NCBI GenBank assembly: GCA_040401595.1
Contig: JBBAOE010000054.1
Location: 1 to 9,717 of the forward strand
Direction of reading: 5' to 3'
DNA length: 9,717 nucleotides
DNA from: RFPW01 sp040401595
GTDB taxonomy: Bacteria; Pseudomonadota; Gammaproteobacteria; Burkholderiales; Burkholderiaceae_E
Position numbers and translations under genes: made by a program. This document shows, piece by piece, positions 1-6,410 of the stretch. A model generated the notes under the pieces. The model did not search any database, was not told where the DNA came from, and saw nothing but the letters and a program-made list of their open reading frames with translations. Within the stretch, counting starts at the first letter, position 1. Every line of letters begins with the position of its first letter.

Positions 1-207
1 TGGTTCCGACGGTCTTTGACCAGAGTTGCCCTGATGCCCGAATAGCAGCAAAGCGCCCAAATACGGTGCATATCGAAGCAAATAACCACGTCATGCTGAA
101 CTTGTTTCAGCATCCATCCATCAACTTAGACCAATGGTCAGCGAGGCATAATGGACCCTAAACCAAGTTCAGGGAGACAGTGTGATCTATCGACACACTC
201 CGGCCAC
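1..207. other. Non-coding stretch downstream of cmk, with one repeat
   Basis: No gene can be assigned here. A + strand frame is open from the window edge (position 3) to a TAA at 159-161, but its last third runs through the palindromic repeat at 89-178 and I recognise no family in the translation, so I do not call it a gene. On the minus strand, where rpsA commonly follows cmk in alphaproteobacteria, I see no rpsA start, so rpsA, if present, begins left of the window. Confidence 0.5.
89..178. repeat. Palindromic dispersed repeat, copy 1
   Basis: The left arm at 89-115 begins CGTCATGCTGAACTTGTTTC. The right arm at 153-178 read in reverse complement begins GTCTCCCTGAACTTGGTTTA, so the two ends form an imperfect inverted repeat about 90 bases long. 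The left arm also contains a smaller perfect hairpin, TGCTGAA-CTTGT-TTCAGCA (94-112). The same end sequence occurs at 3128-3218. From memory this core is common between genes in sphingomonad genomes, which fits a REP- or MITE-like non-autonomous element. No coding capacity is evident. Confidence 0.75.
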
Positions 208-834
208 TTAGCTCTTGCAAAGTCGAGACTCCACCAAAGCGATCGCAGCTTGAACGGCGTCGCCTATAGTCAAATCGCCAGTATCAAGCAATAGCGCGTC
301 TTCTGCGGGTTTTAATGGTGCATCGGCGCGCGCCATGTCGCGCACATCGCGTGCCTGAATGTCGGCAAAGATATCGGTAAATGTCACATCCATGCCGTGT
401 CGATGCATTTCTGCGTGGCGGCGTCGGGCGCGGATCTCTGCGGGCGCTGTGATGAACAGCTTTACGTCGGCCTGCGGCGCAATGACGGTACCGATATCGC
501 GCCCATCGAGCAACGCGCCGCCGGGTTGATTGGCAAAGTCCACCTGCCGCTTGTTCAGCGCCGTGCGCACCATGGGGTGGACGGATACACGGCTTGCTAA
601 CCCGCCAATATCCTCGCTTCGCAGAATCGGATCATCCAGCAAGCTGTCCGGGAAGCCGCAGCCTGCCAAAGCGTCCGCTGGATTGTCGGCGTTTCCTTGA
701 TGCAATTGCACCTGCCGCCCGACCGCACGGTAAAGCAGGCCGGTATCGAGAAAGGGTAACCCAAAATGTGCGGCTAATGCCTTTGCCAATGTGCCCTTGC
801 CCGAGGCAGTTGGCCCGTCAACGGCGATGATCAT
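208..834 (-). CDS. cmk: Cytidylate kinase (Cmk)
   Basis: Cytoplasmic kinase that phosphorylates CMP and dCMP with ATP, feeding CTP/dCTP pools and recycling CMP released by phospholipid synthesis. The 208-residue product shows the P-loop GPTASGKGT (7-15), the LDTGLLYRA stretch (29-37) with the conserved Asp, the hallmark DGRDIGT (110-116), and the LID/C-terminal RDVRD and APLKPAEDALLLDT segment (162-184). The length is slightly short of the usual 210-230 but complete at both ends. I place the start at the ATG at 832-834 because the P-loop should lie within the first few residues; a longer open frame upstream only reads into the preceding gene. Its ATG overlaps the stop of the preceding small membrane gene (ATGA), so it is the last gene of an aroA-led operon. 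The aroA-cmk linkage is standard for alphaproteobacteria. Confidence 0.95.
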   Translation of the reverse strand: MIIAVDGPTASGKGTLAKALAAHFGLPFLDTGLLYRAVGRQVQLHQGNADNPADALAGCGFPDSLLDDPILRSEDIGGLASRVSVHPMVRTALNKRQVDFANQPGGALLDGRDIGTVIAPQADVKLFITAPAEIRARRRHAEMHRHGMDVTFTDIFADIQARDVRDMARADAPLKPAEDALLLDTGDLTIGDAVQAAIALVESRLCKS

Positions 835-1109
835 TCGGCCGCGCCTGTATCTACAGGGCTCTTCGTCAGCGCCTTCATAATACCGAGCACCGCAATCCCC
901 ATCCACACAATTTCCAGCACCATCGTCGGCAGATTGAAATTCACCATCAATGAAATGGTCAGCAATGCCGCGCCAAGCAAGTTTGCGACGTTGAACCATA
1001 ATGCATTCATCTGCGTCGTGAGGTTGCTATACGCAAAGGCCGCGACGATGAAGAAGCTGCCAGCGAACCCTATGAAGTCAGCGGCGAAAGGCGATACATA
1101 TTCTGTCAA
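831..1109 (-). CDS. Small three-helix membrane protein, CBU_0592-like family
   Basis: A 92-residue integral membrane protein of unknown function. Three hydrophobic segments are visible at about 9-27, 36-56 and 62-79, with a short polar C-terminus. The pattern DFIGFAGS near the start, N-x-x-G-A-x-L-L-x-x-S-L in the second helix (43-54) and E-x-x-W (66-69) before the third matches what I recall of the CBU_0592-like membrane domain. The start is TTG (1107-1109), which overlaps the TGA of aroA. No other start codon fits before residue 34, and an AGG lies 7 bases upstream of the TTG, supporting this start. The stop overlaps the cmk ATG. The gene is thus locked between aroA and cmk by two 4-base overlaps, which argues it is real and translated with them; position alone does not show a link to shikimate or nucleotide metabolism. 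Confidence 0.8.
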   Translation of the reverse strand: MTEYVSPFAADFIGFAGSFFIVAAFAYSNLTTQMNALWFNVANLLGAALLTISLMVNFNLPTMVLEIVWMGIAVLGIMKALTKSPVDTGAAE

Positions 1110-2440
1110 TGCTGAACCTGCAAATTATGTAAAATGGTTTCAAATGTCGGAAAGCTGGTCGCGATGGGCGACACGTCATCAACGTTGATGGGGTGATAGA
1201 CATGTTGACCCGCGACAGCAAAGCTCATGGCGATGCGGTGGTCGAGCGCACTCGTGACGGTCGCATTGCCCTCAAGCGGTTCCCCGCCACTGCCGTCGAT
1301 GACCAGGCCATCTTCGCGTTCTTCTACCTTGGCGCCAATCGCCTTTAAGCCCCCCGCCATGAGCGCGAGCCGGTCGGATTCTTTCACGCGCAGTTCGTCG
1401 AGGCCGCTGGTCGTCGTCCGGCCTTGTGCCATGCTAGCGGCGACGAAAAACACGGGAAACTCATCGATCATGCTAGGCGCGACATCCGGTGGCACGTCGA
1501 TGCCGCGCAAAACCGAATGCCGCGCGGTGATGTCAGCCACGGGCTCACCGCCTACTTCGCGTTGGTTCGAATAGGTCAGGTCAGCGCCCATCGCCTCCAG
1601 CATCTTGTAGATGCCGGTGCGTGTCGGGTTCATGCCGACATGGGTGACCGTCACTTCGCTGCGGGGCGTGATGAGCGCCGCAACAATAAAGAAGGCTGCG
1701 GAGGACGGATCACCAGGAACCTCAATCTGCTGCGGCTGTAACTCTACTTCGCCCATCAGGCGGATATGCCGCGCGCCATCGGCATCCACATCAACCGTTA
1801 AATCCGCGCCAAAACCGCGCAGCATCCGCTCGCTATGGTCGCGGGTGGGCACTGGCTCGATGACTTCAGTGATGCCGGCGATGTTCAACCCGGCCAATAA
1901 GACGGCACTTTTAACTTGCGCGGAGGTGACCGGCAGACGGTAGCTGATCGGTATGGCAGGCACCAACCCGCGCACCATCAACGGCAGCATTCCGCCGGGG
2001 CTCGCCGTAAATTCGGCGCCTATTTGGCGGAGCGGATCAATCACGCGGCCCATCGGGCGTTTGGACAGGCTGGCATCGCCAATGAAGGTCGCGGTTAGCC
2101 GGTGGCTGGCGACCAGCCCCATCAATAAGCGTGTCGAGGTCCCGCTATTGCCCATGTCGAGCGCGCCAGATGGCTGCATCAGGCCGCCCACGCCAAGGCC
2201 GTTGACGGTCCAATGGCCTTCCCCGGTGCATTCAATATGTGCGCCCATGGCCCGCATGGCGGCAGCGGTGGCGAGCACATCTTCGCCTTCTAGCAAGCCT
2301 GTAATTTTGCTCTCACCCACGGCAAGCGCGCTCAACATAAGCGCGCGGTGCGAAATGGACTTGTCGCCAGGAACCTTTAGAGTGCCGCGTAACGGGCCAT
2401 GGGGCTGGAAACTACCGGGTCGGGATGGGGCGCTGTGCAT
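1106..2440 (-). CDS. aroA: 3-phosphoshikimate 1-carboxyvinyltransferase (EPSP synthase), class II
   Basis: Sixth step of the shikimate pathway: joins phosphoenolpyruvate to shikimate-3-phosphate to give EPSP, in the cytosol. The 444-residue protein has both EPSP synthase half-domains intact. Visible motifs include PGDKSISHRA (24-33), GNSGTSTR (97-104), RPMGR (128-132), SAQVK (173-177), RDHSE (200-204), VPGDPSS (241-247), NPTR (271-274), SMIDEFP (323-329), LRVKESDR (350-357, catalytic-type Glu354) and DHRIAM (400-405). The combination GDKS, SAQVK, RDHSE and NPTR is the class II signature known from the CP4 enzyme, to which the whole protein looks closely similar. Residue 100, an Ala in CP4 that contributes to glyphosate tolerance, is Gly here. 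The ATG at 2438-2440 gives a normal N-terminus about 20 residues before the first motif. It heads the operon with the small membrane gene and cmk. Confidence 0.97.
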   Translation of the reverse strand: MHSAPSRPGSFQPHGPLRGTLKVPGDKSISHRALMLSALAVGESKITGLLEGEDVLATAAAMRAMGAHIECTGEGHWTVNGLGVGGLMQPSGALDMGNSGTSTRLLMGLVASHRLTATFIGDASLSKRPMGRVIDPLRQIGAEFTASPGGMLPLMVRGLVPAIPISYRLPVTSAQVKSAVLLAGLNIAGITEVIEPVPTRDHSERMLRGFGADLTVDVDADGARHIRLMGEVELQPQQIEVPGDPSSAAFFIVAALITPRSEVTVTHVGMNPTRTGIYKMLEAMGADLTYSNQREVGGEPVADITARHSVLRGIDVPPDVAPSMIDEFPVFFVAASMAQGRTTTSGLDELRVKESDRLALMAGGLKAIGAKVEEREDGLVIDGSGGEPLEGNATVTSALDHRIAMSFAVAGQHVYHPINVDDVSPIATSFPTFETILHNLQVQH

Positions 2441-2450
2441 GATGTTTTGC

Positions 2451-2479
2451 GCTTTGCGGATGATGCGCGTTCAAGTCAA
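2451..2479 (-). promoter_or_regulatory. Possible aroA operon promoter
   Basis: Read on the minus strand, TTGACT (2474-2479) is followed after 17 bases by CAAAGC (2451-2456), ending 10 bases before the aroA ATG. The -35 element is good and the spacing ideal, but the -10 matches the classical TATAAT consensus poorly, and the resulting leader would be nearly absent. It sits in the 155-base gap between divergent genes, where a promoter is expected. Confidence 0.3.
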
Positions 2480-2494
2480 CGACCACAGTAATTT

Positions 2495-2523
2495 TTGACA
2501 GCGGCGCGTCGCTGTGGCAAAGG
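2495..2523 (+). promoter_or_regulatory. Possible promoter of the FYDLN-acid gene
   Basis: TTGACA (2495-2500) is a perfect -35 hexamer, followed after 17 bases by CAAAGG (2518-2523). The -10 is weak by the classical consensus, but it resembles the CAAAGC found at the same spacing in the divergent aroA candidate. The downstream ATG is at 2596, leaving a leader of about 65 bases. Confidence 0.35.
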
Positions 2524-2595
2524 CCGCGCCAATTGACGGTGATTCACAGATGTGCGTTGCCTTTCCAAGCCAGTTTAAAAGGATTTAAGCCCGCC

Positions 2596-2913
2596 ATGAT
2601 CAAGGCTGAATGGGGAACCAAGCGCACTTGCCCGAAATGTGGTGTTCGTTTTTATGACCTGACGAAGGACGAACCGGTTGAATGCATCGAATGCGGAAAC
2701 CAGTGGACGCCAGAGCCAGTTTTGAAGTCGAAGCAGCCATTGCCGTTTGAAGAAGCGGAAAAGAAGAAAGACGATTCGGATCTGGCGGATGATGATCTCG
2801 ACATTGACGTCGATGCTGTTGATGGCGACGTTTCTCCTGACAATGATGTCGACTTGGGCGGTGACGAAGATCTTGGCGTTGCTGGCACTGAAGACGAGCC
2901 CGACGACATCTAA
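2596..2913 (+). CDS. FYDLN-acid (TIGR02300) family zinc-ribbon protein
   Basis: A 105-residue protein of a family widespread in alphaproteobacteria and without an assigned function that I know. The N-terminal part carries two CxxC knuckles, CPKC (12-15) and CIEC (30-33), which should form a small zinc ribbon, with the family signature between them as FYDLT (19-23) instead of the usual FYDLN. From about residue 59 onward the chain is strongly acidic (runs of Asp and Glu to the C-terminus) and probably disordered. I start at the ATG at 2596-2598, since GTKR and the first cysteines then sit where the family has them; an AAGGA at 2579-2583 lies 12 bases upstream, a little far. The frame is open further upstream to a TTG at 2533, but that extension does not fit the family. 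It is divergent from aroA and precedes tRNA-Ala, an arrangement I recall from other alphaproteobacteria. Confidence 0.9.
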   Translation: MIKAEWGTKRTCPKCGVRFYDLTKDEPVECIECGNQWTPEPVLKSKQPLPFEEAEKKKDDSDLADDDLDIDVDAVDGDVSPDNDVDLGGDEDLGVAGTEDEPDDI

Positions 2914-2933
2914 TCTTCGGACTTGATATATAA

Positions 2934-2958
2934 AGGAGCGCCCGCTAGTGGCGCTCCT
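2934..2958 (+). terminator. Strong hairpin after the FYDLN-acid gene
   Basis: A perfect 9-base stem, AGGAGCGCC (2934-2942) and GGCGCTCCT (2950-2958), closes a 7-base loop, 20 bases after the stop codon and 28 bases before the tRNA. There is no T-run after it on the + strand, so it is an atypical intrinsic terminator. It could equally protect the 3' end of the mRNA or serve as a processing boundary in a transcript that continues into the tRNA. Confidence 0.6.
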
Positions 2959-2986
2959 CACCAAGGCTGTCAATGGGCGGCCAGAT

Positions 2987-3062
2987 GGGGCCTTAGCTCA
3001 GCTGGTAGAGCGCTACACTGGCAGTGTAGAGGTCAGGGGTTCGACTCCCCTAGGCTCCACCA
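2987..3062 (+). tRNA. tRNA-Ala, anticodon GGC
   Basis: A complete 76-base cloverleaf. The acceptor stem GGGGCCT pairs with AGGCTCC and contains the G3:U70 wobble pair that marks alanine tRNAs. The D arm is GCTC-AGCTGGTA-GAGC, the anticodon stem CTACA/TGTAG holds the loop CTGGCAG with anticodon GGC (reads GCC, and possibly GCU), and the T arm is AGGGG-TTCGACT-CCCCT. The 3' CCA is encoded, followed by five T residues (3063-3067) that may assist termination. Confidence 0.98.
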
Positions 3063-3127
3063 TTTTTCGCTAAAACTTCGGCTGACATGCTAGCCCTTTC
3101 TGGCGGCAACATCCGCTTTCCAAGTTT

Positions 3128-3218
3128 CGTCATGCTGAACTTGTTTCAGCATAACACGTGCCGTTTGCCTGTTATCCCGGAACGCAGTCACCAACGGTGA
3201 AACGAGTTCGGGATGACG
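3128..3218. repeat. Palindromic dispersed repeat, copy 2
   Basis: The left end (3128-3151) reads CGTCATGCTGAACTTGTTTC and continues CAGCA. The right end in reverse complement (3218 leftward) reads CGTCATCCCGAACTCGTTTC. This makes an imperfect inverted repeat 91 bases long, nearly identical in size and left end to the copy at 89-178 but with a different centre and a more diverged right arm. It fills most of the 185-base gap between tRNA-Ala and obgE, about 30 bases before the obgE start. The shared ends and divergent middle fit a REP/MITE-like family rather than a local duplication. Confidence 0.75.
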
Positions 3219-3247
3219 AAATCGATTTGATAGTCTAAGGCCGCAAT

Positions 3248-4300
3248 ATGCATTTTCTTGACCAAGCAAAAATATTTGTCCGTTCAGGCGCAGGTGGCCC
3301 AGGCGCCGTTAGTTTTCGGCGAGAAAAATATGTGCAATATGGCGGTCCTGACGGCGGTAATGGCGGCAAGGGTGGCGATGTCATTTTTGAGGCTGTGGCT
3401 GGACTTAACACGCTTATCGATTTTCGTTATGCGCAGCATTTCAAGGCGATGCGTGGTATCCAAGGCATGGGCCGTGACCGCCATGGCGCTTATGGTGATG
3501 ATCTTGTCATTCAGGTGCCTGTGGGAACGCAGGTGCTGGCCGACGACGAAGAACGCACCTTGATGCTTGACCTGACCGAAGTCGGTCAACGCGTTGTGTT
3601 TTTGCGCGGTGGCGATGGCGGCCGCGGCAACGCATCGTATAAAAGCTCAACCAACCGCGCCCCACGCCAACATGGCCCCGGCTGGCCGGGTGAGGAAATG
3701 TATGTGTGGTTGCGGCTGAAGCTTCTAGCCGATGCCGGCCTTGTCGGCATGCCGAACGCGGGCAAATCGACCTTCATCAACCAAGTATCAAATACCAAGG
3801 CGAAGGTTGGCGATTATCCGTTCACCACGACGCGCCCGCAATTGGGTGTTGTGGACCATAAATCGCGCGAGTTCGTGCTTGCCGATATTCCCGGCCTTAT
3901 TGCTGGCGCTGCCGAAGGCGTCGGCATTGGTGACCGCTTCTTGGGCCATATTGAGCGCTGCCGGATCCTCATTCACTTGATTGATGCGACGCAAGATGAC
4001 CCCGTGGCCGCATGGCACATTGTGTGTGACGAATTGAGCGAATATGGCGCGGCCTTGGATGAAAAGCCCCAGATTGTCGCGCTCAACAAGGGCGATTTGC
4101 TTGACCCTGAATTGATGGCCGACATCGCGCAGCAGCTGCAAGCGGCTGGCGCGCAGGATGTCATCGCGATTTCGGGTGCGACGGGCCAAGGCGTTGAGCT
4201 GGTCCTCGACCGGATATTGGAGGCGCTGCCTGCCAAAAGCGGGATTGAAGGTGCAAAGGCCGATGGCATTACCGAGGACGGGACATGGTCGCCAATCTGA
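3248..4300 (+). CDS. obgE: Obg-family GTPase (ObgE/CgtA)
   Basis: Essential ribosome-associated GTPase acting in late 50S assembly and stress signalling. The N-terminal Obg domain (about 1-158) has the expected glycine-rich repeats, for example GGPDGGNGGKGGD (32-44) and RGGDGGRGN (120-128). The GTPase domain follows with G1 GMPNAGKST (167-175), the switch I stretch DYPFTTTRPQLGV (189-201), G3 DIPG (213-216), G4 NKGD (280-283), and a G5 motif that reads ISGAT (308-312) where most family members have SA. The 350-residue length is normal for an Obg without a large C-terminal extension. The start at ATG 3248 matches the conserved MHFLDQAK opening and has AAGG 7 bases upstream. Its last codons overlap proB by 16 bases, so the two are probably co-translated. 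Confidence 0.97.
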   Translation: MHFLDQAKIFVRSGAGGPGAVSFRREKYVQYGGPDGGNGGKGGDVIFEAVAGLNTLIDFRYAQHFKAMRGIQGMGRDRHGAYGDDLVIQVPVGTQVLADDEERTLMLDLTEVGQRVVFLRGGDGGRGNASYKSSTNRAPRQHGPGWPGEEMYVWLRLKLLADAGLVGMPNAGKSTFINQVSNTKAKVGDYPFTTTRPQLGVVDHKSREFVLADIPGLIAGAAEGVGIGDRFLGHIERCRILIHLIDATQDDPVAAWHIVCDELSEYGAALDEKPQIVALNKGDLLDPELMADIAQQLQAAGAQDVIAISGATGQGVELVLDRILEALPAKSGIEGAKADGITEDGTWSPI

Positions 4301-5415
4301 ACGCTGCATTCCTGCCAACATCCTGCCCCTTATTGGTGGTGAAGGTCGGCTCGTCGTTGCTGGTGCAACCCGACGGGACTGTGCGGCGCGAATGGCTTCA
4401 GACGCTCGTTGCGGACATTAGTGCGCGGCATAAGGCAGGGCAGCGCATCATCATTGTCACCTCGGGCGCAATTGCGCTTGGTGCCCGCCGCTTGGGCTTT
4501 GACAAGGGGGGGCGCGCAAGTCTTGCAGATGCACAAGCCGCCGCGTCTGTAGGACAGATTGTGTTGTCGGGCATCTGGGCGGACCTTTTGGAAGGTCGGT
4601 CCTTGGCAGCAGCGCAGATGCTGGTGACGCTCGATGATCTTGAGGACCGCCGCCGTTATTTGAACATCGCGGCCACGCTGGATCGCCTCTTGGGGGCTGG
4701 CGCGGTGCCCGTCGTCAACGAAAATGACAGCGTAGCCACGGAGGAAATTCGTTTTGGTGACAATGACCGCTTGGCCGCACGTGTTGCGCAAGCTGCGGGC
4801 GCGGCGGGCGTCATATTGCTGTCCGATGTTGACGGTCTTTTTGACCGCGCACCCCATTTGCCAGGCGCGGTATTGCTGCCGACAATAGAGAAAATTGATC
4901 ACCGCGTCCGGGTCGTGGTGGCCGAAGGCTCCTCCTCGGGCATGGGTTCTGGAGGGATGGCATCGAAATTGGATGCCGCCGATATTGCGACGCGGGCAGG
5001 GATTGGCCTAGTGATCGCGTCCGGCCTGCGCGACCATCCGCTATCGGCGTTGGAGCAAGGGGGGCCTTCGACTTTCTTCGCCCCGCGTGAAGGTGGCTCA
5101 GCACGCAAAAGCTGGCTCGGCGGGCGGCTGACGGTCAAGGGACGGATCCGCATCGATGATGGCGCGGTGCAAGCGCTCAAGAACGGAAGCAGCCTGTTGC
5201 CTGCCGGCGCACTGTCGGTTGAGGGCGAGTTTAGGCGCGGCGATGTGATCGACATCAGCGCTGATGATGGCGTTGCGATTGCGCGCGGACTTTCCGAATA
5301 TGACGCGGTCGATGCCGCGCGTATTTGCGGTCATCGATCAAGTGAATTGGGAAGCATACTGGGCACCGTGCCGCGCTCTGTGCTTGTTCATCGCGATCAA
5401 TTGGTTCTGTTATGA
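4285..5415 (+). CDS. proB: Glutamate 5-kinase (ProB)
   Basis: First enzyme of proline synthesis: ATP-dependent phosphorylation of glutamate to glutamyl-5-phosphate, usually feedback-inhibited by proline. The amino-acid kinase domain (about 16-255) shows VVKVGSSLL (18-26, Lys20), VTSGAIALGARR (58-69), NENDSV (145-150), FGDNDRLAA (157-165), LLSDVDGL (178-185) and GMGSGGMASK (219-228). The C-terminal PUA domain (about 280-370) contains LTVKGRIRIDDGA and PAGALSVEGEFRRGDVI, so the full two-domain form is present. The length of 376 is typical. The ATG at 4285 lies inside the end of obgE, with GAGGA 6 bases before it. ProA, the next enzyme of the pathway, is not in the window; instead the following gene belongs to a sphingolipid cluster and overlaps the proB stop by ATGA. 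Confidence 0.96.
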   Translation: MVANLNAAFLPTSCPLLVVKVGSSLLVQPDGTVRREWLQTLVADISARHKAGQRIIIVTSGAIALGARRLGFDKGGRASLADAQAAASVGQIVLSGIWADLLEGRSLAAAQMLVTLDDLEDRRRYLNIAATLDRLLGAGAVPVVNENDSVATEEIRFGDNDRLAARVAQAAGAAGVILLSDVDGLFDRAPHLPGAVLLPTIEKIDHRVRVVVAEGSSSGMGSGGMASKLDAADIATRAGIGLVIASGLRDHPLSALEQGGPSTFFAPREGGSARKSWLGGRLTVKGRIRIDDGAVQALKNGSSLLPAGALSVEGEFRRGDVIDISADDGVAIARGLSEYDAVDAARICGHRSSELGSILGTVPRSVLVHRDQLVLL

Positions 5416-6320
5416 AGACAGTCGCTTTGACGGGGGCGACGGGGTTTGTCGGAAGGATCACGCTTGACCGGCTTGTGGCTGCTGGCTGGCACGTGCGCGC
5501 ATTGACGCGTCGAGACCAGCACAAAAAAGCAGGCGTCACTTGGGTAAATGGGCGTTTGGATGACGTCGCAAGCCTCAACGAATTGTGTAAAGGCGCGAAC
5601 GTGGTGTTGCATGTTGCTGGAGTTGTTAACGCAACCGATGCTGCTGGTTTCGAAAGCGGTAATGTAACAGGCACGGCGAACATGATTGCTGCGGCGGAAA
5701 CTGCGGGTATTGGCCGCTTCGTCGCCGTATCGTCACTTGCCGCGCGCGAACCGGCGCTGTCATTGTATGGCGCGAGCAAGGCGAAGGCGGAAAATCTTGT
5801 GAAGGCGTCGACGCTCGATTGGACTGTCATCCGCCCACCCGGCGTCTATGGTCCCGGCGACACGGAAATGTTCGATATGTTCCGCATAGCTGCCAAGGGC
5901 TGGGCTTTGTTGCCGCCACGCGGGCGCGTGTCCGTCATCCATGTCGATGATCTGGCGCGTTTGCTGGTGACCTTGCTGTCGGCCAAAAATGTTTCAAGAT
6001 GCCTGTTTGAGGCGGATGATGGGACGGCTGGCGGGTGGAGCCATGAAGCCTTCGCCAAAGCCATTGGCGCAGCGGTCGGCCGCAACATCACGCTCGTGCA
6101 TGCACCGAGCTTTCTTTTGAAATTCGCCGGTTGGGTGGACCGCGCTATCCGCGGGCCAAAGGCAAAGTTGACGCCGGACCGCGCGAATTACCTTGCGCAT
6201 CCCGACTGGACTATTGACCCAAAAGCGGCGCCAGCGTTGCAACTTTGGCGGCCGGAAATTGCAACGGCTTCGGGTCTGAAAGACACTGTAGACTGGTATC
6301 GTAAGCACGGGTGGATGTAG
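5412..6320 (+). CDS. cerR: NAD(P)-dependent reductase, CerR-like (ketosphinganine/ketoceramide reductase candidate)
   Basis: An extended short-chain dehydrogenase of the NAD-dependent epimerase type, 302 residues. Visible are the Rossmann nucleotide-binding motif TGATGFVG (7-14), the HVAG stretch (67-70), the Ser107/Ser108 catalytic position in VSS, the YGASK motif (119-123, catalytic Tyr119 and Lys123), and RPPGVYGPGD (141-150). No signal peptide is evident, so it should be cytosolic. The fold alone does not give the substrate. The assignment rests on position: it is followed by the ACP and serine palmitoyltransferase genes, matching the Caulobacter ceramide cluster, where an epimerase-like CerR reduces the 3-keto group of ceramide formed by bacterial ceramide synthase. 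Whether it acts on 3-ketosphinganine or 3-ketoceramide here is open. Its ATG overlaps the proB TGA, so it is translationally coupled to proB. A generic sugar-epimerase-like enzyme is the alternative. Confidence 0.8.
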   Translation: MKTVALTGATGFVGRITLDRLVAAGWHVRALTRRDQHKKAGVTWVNGRLDDVASLNELCKGANVVLHVAGVVNATDAAGFESGNVTGTANMIAAAETAGIGRFVAVSSLAAREPALSLYGASKAKAENLVKASTLDWTVIRPPGVYGPGDTEMFDMFRIAAKGWALLPPRGRVSVIHVDDLARLLVTLLSAKNVSRCLFEADDGTAGGWSHEAFAKAIGAAVGRNITLVHAPSFLLKFAGWVDRAIRGPKAKLTPDRANYLAHPDWTIDPKAAPALQLWRPEIATASGLKDTVDWYRKHGWM

Positions 6321-6410
6321 CGCCTTCGCCTTGCCCTTTTGCCGCCTTATTCGCTTGCCATAGCGCAGACAGATGGGGCATTGGCCGCCAATCATATCGA
6401 GGATGTAAGA

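Noticed and set aside
835..999. Extended N-terminus for Cmk
   Set aside because: It would add 55 residues before the P-loop and overlap the small membrane gene; the ATGA-coupled start at 832-834 matches the family.
1953..2498. Long + strand open frame antisense to aroA
   Set aside because: It lies opposite the well-supported aroA, has low-complexity Pro/Ser/Arg composition typical of an antisense reading of a GC-rich gene, and matches no family.
4330..4902. 190-codon minus-strand frame opposite proB
   Set aside because: ProB on the + strand is intact with all motifs; the antisense frame has no recognisable domain or ribosome site.
5255..5830. 191-codon minus-strand frame across the proB/CerR-like junction
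   Set aside because: It spans two genuine genes on the other strand and shows no domain.
6380..6392. ATTGG-CCG-CCAAT palindrome upstream of the ACP gene as an operator
   Set aside because: A single 5-base inverted repeat is expected by chance at this frequency and no linked regulator or promoter is visible.
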